Shown: positions 26,184 to 33,946 of the stretch, one piece after another
How the letters are laid out: every line of letters starts with the position of its first letter
Numbering within the stretch: the first letter of the stretch is position 1
Source: Phycisphaerae bacterium
GTDB lineage: Bacteria; Planctomycetota; Phycisphaerae; Sedimentisphaerales; Anaerohalosphaeraceae
Direction of reading: 5' to 3'
NCBI GenBank assembly: GCA_012517095.1
Contig: JAAYVQ010000289.1
Span: 1-47,542, forward strand
DNA length: 47,542 bases
The notes under the pieces: generated by a model
The model's database searches: none
What the model was told of the DNA's origin: nothing
What the model saw: only the letters and a program-made list of their open reading frames with translations
Made by a program: the position numbers and the translations under genes

Positions 26184-27428
26184 ATGGCAAAATCCAAAGC
26201 GGAAAAAGTGGTCTTGGCCTACAGCGGCGGACTGGACACCAGCGTCATTCTGCCGTGGCTGAAGGAAACCTACGGATATCAGGTCGTGGCGTTCGCCGCG
26301 GAACTGGGGCAGGGCGACGAACTGTCGGGAATTCAGAAGAAGGCCCTGGCCACGGGGGCCGTCAAGTGCGTGGTGATGGATCTTCGGCGGGAGTTCGTGG
26401 AAGAGTACTTGTGGCCGATGCTCAAGTCCGGTGCGACATACGAATATGACTACCTGCTGGGTACCAGCATCGCCCGTCCGCTGATCGCGGAAAAGCAGGT
26501 GGCGGTCGCGCATGCCGAGGGGGCGACGGCGGTCTCGCACGGGGCGACGGGCAAGGGCAACGACCAGGTTCGATTCGAGCTGACCTATATGGCACTGGAT
26601 CCGACCCTGCGAATCATCGCGCCGTGGAAAGACCCGAGCTTCAAATTGACCAGCCGCGAGGCGGCGGTGGAATACGCCCGAGAGCGAAAGATCCCGATCA
26701 GCCAAAGCGTCAAGAAGATTTACTCGCGGGATCGTAATCTGTGGCATATCAGCCATGAGGGCGCGGATCTGGAAGATCCATGGAACGAGCCAAAAGACGA
26801 CTTGTTCGTCATCTCCAAACCCGTTTCCAAAACGCCGAACAAAGCCGAGTATGTTGAGGTTGGATTTGAGCAGGGCGTACCGGTCAAACTTAATGGCAAG
26901 GCCATCGACGGCGTACGATTGATCGAGACCCTCAACGCCATCGGCGGCAAGCACGGCGTAGGGCAATCCGATCTGGTGGAAAACCGGCTGGTGGGGATCA
27001 AATCTCGCGGGGTGTACGAAACTCCCGGCGGCACAATCCTGACGACGGGCCACAAACTTCTGGAGAGCTTGACGCTGGAGCGTGAAACGATGCACTTCAA
27101 ACAGCAAATTGCGCTCAAATACGCGGAGATGGTATATTACGGCCAGTGGTTCAGTCCCCTGCGGACGGCGCTGGACGCTTTCATCAACGCGACCCAGCGA
27201 TTTGTTAACGGCACGGTACGGATGAAGCTGTTCAAGGGTCGTTGCACCCCGGCGGGCGTTACAAGCCCCAAGAGTCTGTATCGGGCGGATCTGGCCAGCT
27301 TCAAGATGGGAGCCGAATACAACCCGACCGACGCGACGGGTTTCATTCGGCTATTCGGCCTTCCGATGAAGGTCACCGGCATTGTCCAGGGACCGTGGGG
27401 ACGACCGTCGGGAAAACGCGGCCGCTAA
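26184..27428 (+). CDS. argG: Argininosuccinate synthase
   Basis: A 414-residue full-length enzyme that ligates citrulline and aspartate with ATP in arginine synthesis. Seen: the N-type ATP pyrophosphatase loop LAYSGGLDTS (11-20); YDYLLGTSIARPLIA; the SHGATGKGNDQVRFE signature (118-132); and IAPWKDPSF. The ATG at 26184 is preferred over upstream in-frame starts because AGGA lies 9 nt before it and it matches the family N-terminus. Its place among envelope genes is unusual: argH is not adjacent, and the gaps on each side (35 and 23 bp) suggest co-transcription with lysM and the prepilin peptidase. Confidence 0.97.
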   Translation: MAKSKAEKVVLAYSGGLDTSVILPWLKETYGYQVVAFAAELGQGDELSGIQKKALATGAVKCVVMDLRREFVEEYLWPMLKSGATYEYDYLLGTSIARPLIAEKQVAVAHAEGATAVSHGATGKGNDQVRFELTYMALDPTLRIIAPWKDPSFKLTSREAAVEYARERKIPISQSVKKIYSRDRNLWHISHEGADLEDPWNEPKDDLFVISKPVSKTPNKAEYVEVGFEQGVPVKLNGKAIDGVRLIETLNAIGGKHGVGQSDLVENRLVGIKSRGVYETPGGTILTTGHKLLESLTLERETMHFKQQIALKYAEMVYYGQWFSPLRTALDAFINATQRFVNGTVRMKLFKGRCTPAGVTSPKSLYRADLASFKMGAEYNPTDATGFIRLFGLPMKVTGIVQGPWGRPSGKRGR

Positions 27429-27451
27429 GCGGCCCGGATCGGATCCGGAAC

Positions 27452-28660
27452 ATGGTATTACCCGAATGGATTTGGTTGTTTTTCGTATTCGCTTTCGGCG
27501 CGTGCGTCGGAAGTTTTCTGAATGTCGTAATCTGGCGGCTGCCGCGGGACAAGTCCCTCGTTCGTCCTCCATCGGCCTGCCCGGGCTGTGGAAAAGCGAT
27601 TCTCTGGCACGACAATATCCCGATTCTGTCCTGGCTGCTTCTTCGCGGCCGGTGCCGCAACTGCGGAATGGGGATTTCCATCCGATATCCGGTGATTGAA
27701 CTCATCACGGCACTGCTGTTTCTGGGTTTGTATATTCTGTATTTTGATGTCGATATCCGGGGACTTGGCAGGGGCGAAGGGTACGGTTTGTCGGGATTTC
27801 TGGAGGGGGGATGGCTGTGGTTCGCCTGCCACATTCTGCTGCTTTCGGCGTTGCTGGCGGCCAGCGCGATCGATCTTGAACTGTGGGTGATACCGCTTCA
27901 CCTGTGCTGGTTCGTAACCGGAATGGGGGTATTCGGTTCGGCGGTAGCGCCGTGGATCATGGACACACAGATCGTAACCACTTTTCGACTGTTCCCCTCG
28001 GCGTCACCGGTTCTGGGGATCCTGGCACTGGGGAGCATGGGGGGTTTGGCTGCAGCCCTGGTTTTATTGAAAAAAGGGATCATCCAGCCCAGCTACCCGA
28101 ATTCGGAGGAATCTGTTCCCGAAACCGACGCGTCCGAAGTTCGACCGGACGCCCAGGACAACGATACCATTCCCCATCGGCGCGAGATTCTCAAAGAAAT
28201 CGTCTTTCTGTCGCCGATCTTTCTGGGAGGGCTACTGGCTCTGGCCGTCTATCGATTTGTCCCTGCTGCCGAACGGGAATGGAACGAGGTGATGGCCTGT
28301 CCGATGGCCGCAGGCCTGTTCGGAGGACTCTGGGGTTACCTGATTGGGTGCGGGGTGGTGTGGGCGACACGCATTCTCGGTACTCTGGCCTTCGGTCGTG
28401 AGGCAATGGGACTGGGCGATGTCCATCTGATGGGAGCCGCAGGAACGCTAATCGGAGCCGAGATGATCGTTGTGGCGTTTTTCGTCGCTCCATTTTTCGG
28501 GCTTGCATGGGCCGGTTATCAGTGGATATTTCGAAAAACTCGACAAATTCCCTATGGTCCCTTCTTGTCATTGGCCATAGCTCTGGTTATGATAGCACAT
28601 GATTGGTTCTGGAATTACTGGTTGCGGTTGTTTCGCGAACCGATGGGAATACAATTTTGA
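27452..28660 (+). CDS. Type IV prepilin peptidase / leader peptidase with extended insert
   Basis: A 402-residue polytopic membrane aspartic protease (A24 family), longer than the usual 250-290. Seen: the N-terminal FGACVGSFLNVVIWRLP; a zinc-binding tetracysteine (CPGC at 43-46, CRNC at 68-71), indicating the bifunctional peptidase/N-methyltransferase type; the first catalytic Asp141 in SAIDLELWVIP; and the second, Asp323, in GLGDVHLMGAAGTLIGAE. The extra length is mainly residues 175-300, including a hydrophilic, acidic cytoplasmic-looking segment (217-247) and two additional helices. The ATG at 27452 lies 23 bp after argG. It should process pseudopilins such as the one at 15570-16403. Confidence 0.92.
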   Translation: MVLPEWIWLFFVFAFGACVGSFLNVVIWRLPRDKSLVRPPSACPGCGKAILWHDNIPILSWLLLRGRCRNCGMGISIRYPVIELITALLFLGLYILYFDVDIRGLGRGEGYGLSGFLEGGWLWFACHILLLSALLAASAIDLELWVIPLHLCWFVTGMGVFGSAVAPWIMDTQIVTTFRLFPSASPVLGILALGSMGGLAAALVLLKKGIIQPSYPNSEESVPETDASEVRPDAQDNDTIPHRREILKEIVFLSPIFLGGLLALAVYRFVPAAEREWNEVMACPMAAGLFGGLWGYLIGCGVVWATRILGTLAFGREAMGLGDVHLMGAAGTLIGAEMIVVAFFVAPFFGLAWAGYQWIFRKTRQIPYGPFLSLAIALVMIAHDWFWNYWLRLFREPMGIQF

Positions 28661-28677
28661 CAATTTGGAGGTCGAAT

Positions 28678-29349
28678 ATGAAGAAAATGTTTTGGATCGT
28701 TGCGGCGGTGGCGGCAATAACGGCCCTGACGGGCTGCACCAATTGGGAACAGAAGTACAAAGCCCTGGATGTGGAACATCAGAACCTTAAGGGTCTGTAC
28801 GACAACTGCACGGCGTCACTGGACAGTGCTTCGGCCGAGAAGGCCCAGCTCGGCCAGCAGCTTTCGCAGAGTCAGAGAACCATCGACGAACTGCAAAAGC
28901 AGATCAGCACGGAGAAAAAGCCCGCCGACAAGGTTACCGGTTTTGAAGGCATGGATGTCAGCGTGGACGCCGCTGCCGGAACGATCACGGTGACCCTGCC
29001 CAACGAAATCCTGTTCACGCCCGGACAGGCCACCCTCCGCAAGAGCGAGATCTCGGAGCTCAACAAGATCCAGTCGGTCCTGCAGGAACGCTATGGCGGC
29101 AAGGTCATCGATGTCGTCGGCCATACGGATTCCGACCCGATCGTCAAGACCGCCAAGCTGTGGAAGGACAACTGGGAGTTATCGGCTGAACGAGCCCTGA
29201 CCGTTCTGCGGTATATGGTCTCTCACGGCACGCCCTCCAAGGAAATTCGTGCGGTGGCCTGCGGTGAAAGTCGTCCCGTAGCGCCGAATTCGTCGGCCTC
29301 CGGAAAGGCCAAAAATCGCCGCGTCGAAGTCGTCGTTCACATGCGGTAA
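28678..29349 (+). CDS. OmpA-family peptidoglycan-associated lipoprotein
   Basis: A 223-residue lipoprotein. GGAGG precedes the ATG at 28678 with good spacing. The signal MKKMFWIVAAVAAITALTGC ends in lipobox LTGC with Cys20. Residues 25-85 form a heptad-rich coiled coil (Gln/Leu-rich), and residues about 98-220 the OmpA C-terminal domain. VVGHTDSDPIV and NWELSAERALTVLRYMV carry the diaminopimelate-binding Asp and Arg, and KNRRVEVVV closes the domain. It resembles Pal or MotB-like proteins, anchoring a membrane to peptidoglycan. It is the last gene before the terminator at 29407-29446. The OmpA fold supports a diderm, peptidoglycan-bearing cell. Confidence 0.92.
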   Translation: MKKMFWIVAAVAAITALTGCTNWEQKYKALDVEHQNLKGLYDNCTASLDSASAEKAQLGQQLSQSQRTIDELQKQISTEKKPADKVTGFEGMDVSVDAAAGTITVTLPNEILFTPGQATLRKSEISELNKIQSVLQERYGGKVIDVVGHTDSDPIVKTAKLWKDNWELSAERALTVLRYMVSHGTPSKEIRAVACGESRPVAPNSSASGKAKNRRVEVVVHMR

Positions 29350-29367
29350 CGATAGTTTTCGCGGGTG

Positions 29368-31938
29368 TTATTCCCCACGCGGGAAATCCCCGCTTGGATT
29401 GTGCGCAAAGCCGATGGTACGAAGGGTGCCATCGGCTTTTATTCTTACCGTAATAGCGCCGTCGCGGCCGGTGTACCAGGCGGTGACAGCAGAGTCGGAG
29501 GGTTTCCAAGCGGAGGTAACGCGTGAGGAAGCACAACTGGCGATGACGGTTGAAGGGGCAAGTGCCTCAAGGAACGAAGGTCGCATCGTTGTCGACGAAC
29601 CATGATGGGGGAGGACGACGACATCGGCTTTCAAATCAGGATACTGAGTCAGCAGCGAAGATTGGGCCCCCGACTCAATGTCGCTGCAGATCAAAATCCG
29701 TCGGTCCGCATATTCCACCAACAACACCTGGGATTGATCGTTGTCAGAAAGAGTCGGATCGCCTTGTTGTCCAGGCGGCGGCCAGAGGGGGCGGATCCTC
29801 GCCGGAACTTCGGGCCAGGCGGCAAATTTGATCTCTTCGATTGAATACCCATGTTTCTCCATCGATTGTCGCAGGAATCCAGCGCCCGATAGCGTTTTCG
29901 CCTTCTCACAAAACGCGGCGTTGGCCAGGAGCCGTTCGATCGGCACGACCGCCGCGATTTCCGGAAGACCGTTAAAGTGATCCGTGTCGGCATGGCTGAG
30001 AACCACTCCCTTGAGGCGATCGATACCGGCCTGCCGAAGAAACGGCAGAACCATTCGCTGGCCGATATTCGGCGATGTCTGGGAACCGGCGTCGATCAGC
30101 CACGCATCGCCGCCGGGAAGCCGCAAAACAATCGCCTGGCCGGGACCCACGGCCAGGCAGGTCATCTCCAGATCCTTTGAACGGTTCGATTTCCAAGCCA
30201 TCCCGCATAACAACAGAATCCCGAAGATTGCCAGCAGGGCTCGAAGCATTCTCGTAACCGGCCATCGCATCGGACAAAAGGCGAGCCCCCACATCAGGAG
30301 ATAGAGGACCGCGATCCATGCAAGGCCGACTCGACCGATACGGATCTGACAGAATGGAACCTTTGATAGAATTTGCGTTGCCCATGTCATCGTATCCGAC
30401 AGCGCCGCGACGATCACTCCCAGCAGCAGCGACAAAGACGGAAGCCAGCCAATGATGACCAGTTTGAGAAAACCCAGAACCGTAATGCCCAGGACCAGCG
30501 GATTGACCAGAACCGTAAAGACACTGGCCCATGGAGTAATCGTTCCGAAGTGGTAGAGCATCACGCCCGAACCGGCAAGCCAGGCCGACAATCCCATGCT
30601 GAGCATCAATACCGCAGCCATGGGGGCATCGTATAGAATCCATCGTCCAATACCGGACAAACGCGCTGCCGAAGCGGACCATTGGTCCGTGGTCACCATC
30701 AACAACCGATGTCGAATCGACCGGTCAAACAGCAGAATTCCGGCGACGGTGGAGAACGACAATTGCCATGAAATATTCATGAGATCCGTCGGGCGAATCA
30801 ACAACATGACTGTAGCCGCAAGGGCCAGCGTATTTTTGGAGTCCGGGATTCGGCGGACCAATACGGCAACACAGAAAAACCAGCAGATCACGGCCGCTCG
30901 GGTGGTGGCCGGATTGGGCGGGACAATCAGGATGTACAAAATGGATATCGCAAGGGTTATCGCCGCGCGTCCCCGCTTGTTCAATTGTATCGCGCAACCC
31001 AATTTCCAGAGAAATCCGGCCAGGATCGCCATCTGCATTCCCGACAGGCAGATGAAATGCGCCAATCCCGTTCGGCGGAAGGTCTCATAGACGGCCGGAT
31101 CGATCTGTCGTGTTTGGCCAAGAACCAGGGCGGACACCATCGCTTCGGCCGGACGACCCAACATCGAGTCATCCACGAGGGCCGAGTTGACGATTCGCTG
31201 GAGGCGAAGAAGACCGGCCCAGATCCAGCGATCCGACGGCTTGGACAGGACATGGAATCCCTGTGCCGACTTCACGGACGCGGCCAGGAAAATTCCCCGT
31301 CGAGCCAGGGCTTTCTTGAGATCGTACTGGCCCGGATTCATCGGGCCATTGATCGGGCCGATCCGGGCGGCCAGTTCGATTCGGTCACCCCCGTGGACAT
31401 GCTCGATCGTCTCCCTACAATCGACACGGATCGTTCCGGAAACCGGGAACCAACCGGTCGTCGTAAGTCCTTCGCTCAGCCGCAGGTACAGCGTGGAACC
31501 GGAACCGGACCAGGAATACCGTCCGAAAACCCAACTGTCCTTGTCGGCGGCAAACGGTTCACCAATGACTCGGCCACGAAGAGACGCGATGGATTTATCT
31601 TCGCCGAGAAATTGCCGAATGTCGTTGGGACCAGGTTGCCAGAAAACGATCAACCTCAACCCGCCGACACAGATGCAGAGCAAAAGACAGGCAATCGATA
31701 GGATTTCCGTCCGGTGTCCGGGATTCCGGCGAAACGCTATCCAGCATCCCGCCATGAAGACCAACGCAATCAGCGGCCAATATCCACTCGGGAGCGACAG
31801 TAGGTATTGAATCGCGATGCCGATCATCAGTCCGACGGCGGGAAAAACCATCGGATGCACGGAGGCCCATCGAAGAAGAAGCGGACCCGAACCGGTTTGG
31901 CCGTCGAGCCACTCCAGTTGCCGCCGAATTGGATCCAT
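29368..31938 (-). CDS. comEC: ComEC/Rec2-type DNA uptake channel with metallo-beta-lactamase domain
   Basis: An 856-residue inner-membrane protein with the full three-part ComEC layout: an N-terminal OB-like/DUF4131 region (about 90-220); the competence channel domain (RTGLAHFICLSGMQMAILAGFL onward, many TM helices); and a C-terminal metallo-beta-lactamase-like domain (about 600-850) with VLSHADTDHFNGLPE and VVLPHHGSS, which may be a nuclease. It imports single-stranded DNA in naturally competent bacteria. The start is uncertain: the ATG at 31938 has AGGAGG almost adjacent, and a TTG at 31950 is possible. It follows rtcB by 32 bp on the same strand. No comEA, comF or dprA lies nearby. Confidence 0.9.
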   Translation of the reverse strand: MDPIRRQLEWLDGQTGSGPLLLRWASVHPMVFPAVGLMIGIAIQYLLSLPSGYWPLIALVFMAGCWIAFRRNPGHRTEILSIACLLLCICVGGLRLIVFWQPGPNDIRQFLGEDKSIASLRGRVIGEPFAADKDSWVFGRYSWSGSGSTLYLRLSEGLTTTGWFPVSGTIRVDCRETIEHVHGGDRIELAARIGPINGPMNPGQYDLKKALARRGIFLAASVKSAQGFHVLSKPSDRWIWAGLLRLQRIVNSALVDDSMLGRPAEAMVSALVLGQTRQIDPAVYETFRRTGLAHFICLSGMQMAILAGFLWKLGCAIQLNKRGRAAITLAISILYILIVPPNPATTRAAVICWFFCVAVLVRRIPDSKNTLALAATVMLLIRPTDLMNISWQLSFSTVAGILLFDRSIRHRLLMVTTDQWSASAARLSGIGRWILYDAPMAAVLMLSMGLSAWLAGSGVMLYHFGTITPWASVFTVLVNPLVLGITVLGFLKLVIIGWLPSLSLLLGVIVAALSDTMTWATQILSKVPFCQIRIGRVGLAWIAVLYLLMWGLAFCPMRWPVTRMLRALLAIFGILLLCGMAWKSNRSKDLEMTCLAVGPGQAIVLRLPGGDAWLIDAGSQTSPNIGQRMVLPFLRQAGIDRLKGVVLSHADTDHFNGLPEIAAVVPIERLLANAAFCEKAKTLSGAGFLRQSMEKHGYSIEEIKFAAWPEVPARIRPLWPPPGQQGDPTLSDNDQSQVLLVEYADRRILICSDIESGAQSSLLTQYPDLKADVVVLPHHGSSTTMRPSFLEALAPSTVIASCASSRVTSAWKPSDSAVTAWYTGRDGAITVRIKADGTLRTIGFAHNPSGDFPRGE
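29407..29446 (+). terminator. Strong intrinsic terminator closing the plus-strand run, inside the 3' end of comEC
   Basis: AAAGCCGATGG (29407-29417) pairs with CCATCGGCTTT (29429-29439). The stem can extend through TAC/GTG to 14 bp, leaving a 5-nt loop, and is followed by TATTCTT. It lies 58 bp after the OmpA stop but within the last codons of the convergent comEC frame (stop at 29368). Confidence 0.8.
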
Positions 31939-31970
31939 TCCTCCTGGCAAATCCCCGGTATCCCTTCGCT

Positions 31971-33401
31971 TCAGCCCTTGATGCAGATCAACGGAACCAG
32001 TTTGGCGACCTTTCGCGCCAGGCCCTGTTTATGCGAAACCTCGACGACCTCGCTTACATCCTTGTAAGCCCCGGGCGCTTCCTCCGCCACGCCGCGGATT
32101 GACCGCGTACGGATCAGGATACCACAACCGGCCAGTTGGCGGGTGATATCCTTGCCGTTCCATTGTTTGGTCGCTGCGGTACGGCTCATGTTGCGGCCGG
32201 CACCGTGACAGGAGGAACTCAGGCCCATGTGTTCGCTTTCGGCGGTGCCGACAAGGATGTATGACGCCGTCCCCATTGTGCCCCCGATCAGAACCGGTTG
32301 GCCGACGCCAGCGTATTCGGCGGGCAAGCCCGGATGGCCCGGCCCCCAGGCCCGCGTGGCGCCTTTGCGATGGACGAACAGGCGTCGGGGCTTCTTGTCG
32401 ATGGAATGCGTCTCTTCCTGGCATGTATTATGCGAAACATCGAAGAGCAGACGGATCGACGCCGAAGATTGAAATTCGTCGAAGGCCTCGCGCACCAGAT
32501 GCGTCAGGATCTGACGGTTGGCCAGGGCACAGTTGATGCCGCTGCGCATGGCACCGAGATAACTTTGGCCAACATCGCTATTGAGCGGGGCGCAGGCCAG
32601 TTCGCGTTCAGGTAGTTCGATGCCCATTTGTTTGGCGCAGCTTCCCATGCTCTTGAGGTAGTCGGTCCCAATCTGGTGGCCCAGACCGCGCGAGCCGCAG
32701 TGAATGCTGATCTTGAGATCGCCTTCTTCGATGCCAAAGATCATAGCCGTTTTGGGATCGTAAATTTCGACGACCTGCTGGATCTCGAGGTAGTGGTTGC
32801 CGGAACCGAGAGTACCCATCTCTTCGGCCTGACGCTGTTTGGCCAGATCGGAAACTTTGGCGGGATTGGCGCCCGGGACGCGCCCATTGGATTCGATGAA
32901 ACGGAGGTCTTCCGGCAATCCATATCCATGTTCGACGGCCCAGGGTGCTCCATTGGCAAGCACTTCGTCGAGCTGGGCGGGACGAAGCTTGAGCCGGCCG
33001 GTACTGCCAACGCCGGCGGGAATTTTGCGAAAAAGTGTATCGGCCAGTTGTTCGCGTCGCCCTTCGATATCCCCGACTTTCATTCCGGTGTGCAAGGTCC
33101 GCACACCACAGGCGATATCGAAGCCAACTCCGCCAGCTGAGATAATGCCCCCGGCTTCTGGATCGAACGCTCCCACGCCACCGATACAAAAACCGTAACC
33201 CCAGTGTGCGTCGGGCATTGCGTACGATGCGCCGACGATTCCCGGGAGAGCCGCGACATTGCGGACTTGTTCGGCAACCTTATCGTCCATCCCGGCGATC
33301 AGGGCCTCGGAGGCAAAGATCACGCCATCGACTTTCATCGCGCCGGCCCGTTCGACGATCCAGCGATATTCGGATTTTTGCTTGACGAGTTTTCTATTCA
33401 T
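31971..33401 (-). CDS. rtcB: RNA-splicing ligase RtcB
   Basis: A 476-residue GTP- and Mn2+-dependent ligase joining 2',3'-cyclic phosphate (or 3'-phosphate) and 5'-OH RNA ends. Active-site motifs are intact: Asp95 and Cys98 in GVGFDIACGVR; GSGNHYLEIQ; ISIHCGSRGLGHQIG; DVSHNTCQEE; and the guanylated His399 in SCHGAGRNMSRTAA. The start is ATG at 33401, giving MNRKLVKQKSEYRW, only 2 bp after the archease stop, so translation is probably coupled. Archease accelerates RtcB turnover in many organisms, and the pair is a known functional unit. The physiological RNA substrate is unknown; RtcA and RtcR are absent here. Confidence 0.96.
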   Translation of the reverse strand: MNRKLVKQKSEYRWIVERAGAMKVDGVIFASEALIAGMDDKVAEQVRNVAALPGIVGASYAMPDAHWGYGFCIGGVGAFDPEAGGIISAGGVGFDIACGVRTLHTGMKVGDIEGRREQLADTLFRKIPAGVGSTGRLKLRPAQLDEVLANGAPWAVEHGYGLPEDLRFIESNGRVPGANPAKVSDLAKQRQAEEMGTLGSGNHYLEIQQVVEIYDPKTAMIFGIEEGDLKISIHCGSRGLGHQIGTDYLKSMGSCAKQMGIELPERELACAPLNSDVGQSYLGAMRSGINCALANRQILTHLVREAFDEFQSSASIRLLFDVSHNTCQEETHSIDKKPRRLFVHRKGATRAWGPGHPGLPAEYAGVGQPVLIGGTMGTASYILVGTAESEHMGLSSSCHGAGRNMSRTAATKQWNGKDITRQLAGCGILIRTRSIRGVAEEAPGAYKDVSEVVEVSHKQGLARKVAKLVPLICIKG

Positions 33402-33403
33402 TG

Positions 33404-33832
33404 TCAGACATCCACCACACACTGTGCGATCCAGCTTTTGTCCGGCTGTTGCCGGACTTCCAACATCAGATAAGTTGCGGCCTTGGGTTCGACAGCCGTC
33501 TCGTGCCGCTCGGGGTCAATTCGTTCGCCGAATCCGGTTGCGGTCAGCACGCCATTCCGAATGGTCACGGAAAACCGCAAGAAGAATTGATGATTGGCGG
33601 CAACCTCGAAAATCAGAGCGTTGATCCAATCGACAAAGAGCTGCTCAGGATCGTTTGCCTGACAGGTGATAACGGTTTGCGTTGTCGGGCGAACCTTATC
33701 CGGTGAACCGATAACGGCCATCAAGGCCTTTCCCGCCTCCGCAAAGGCCTCGTCCATCGTGGTCCCTATCCCGCGAATCCCGATATCGGCCTGATGAGCA
33801 AAATGTTCCCACTTTGTCCGTTCCCTATCCAT
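33404..33832 (-). CDS. Archease (RtcB activator)
   Basis: A 142-residue protein of the archease family. The N-terminal core WEHFAHQADIGIRGIGTTMDEAFAEAG contains the conserved His and Asp metal-ligand region; a later DPEQLFVDWINALIFEVAANHQFF and the ending matching AATYLMLEVRQQPDKSWIAQCVVDV complete the fold. Archease promotes guanylation and turnover of RtcB. Two ATGs compete, 33841 and 33832. I choose 33832 because the promoter at 33840-33868 places the predicted start of transcription at that codon, which would give a leaderless mRNA; the longer form adds only three residues. It overlaps no gene and is divergent from the GH43 gene. Confidence 0.88.
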   Translation of the reverse strand: MDRERTKWEHFAHQADIGIRGIGTTMDEAFAEAGKALMAVIGSPDKVRPTTQTVITCQANDPEQLFVDWINALIFEVAANHQFFLRFSVTIRNGVLTATGFGERIDPERHETAVEPKAATYLMLEVRQQPDKSWIAQCVVDV

Positions 33833-33839
33833 AACGCCC

Positions 33840-33868
33840 ATTGTAGGCACACTTGGCCGGAAAATCAA
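33840..33868 (-). promoter_or_regulatory. sigma70-like promoter of archease-rtcB (-comEC), possibly leaderless
   Basis: On the minus strand, -35 TTGATT (33868-33863) and -10 TACAAT (33845-33840) are 17 bp apart. The expected start is 33833 or 33832, the latter being the A of the archease ATG. The -10 overlaps the alternative ATG at 33841. Confidence 0.65.
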
Positions 33869-33884
33869 TGGGCAGGATCGGCGC

Positions 33885-33913
33885 TTGCCAACCGACATCA
33901 ACGGCGATAGGAT
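33885..33913 (+). promoter_or_regulatory. sigma70-like promoter of the GH43-GH172 pair
   Basis: -35 TTGCCA (33885-33890) and -10 TAGGAT (33908-33913) are 17 bp apart, with a start near 33920 and a 27-nt leader containing AAGGAG. It is back to back with the archease promoter, 16 bp away, so the two may interfere. Confidence 0.58.
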
Positions 33914-33946
33914 AACCGGGAAGTTGTCCGGATAAGGAGTTCTCGT

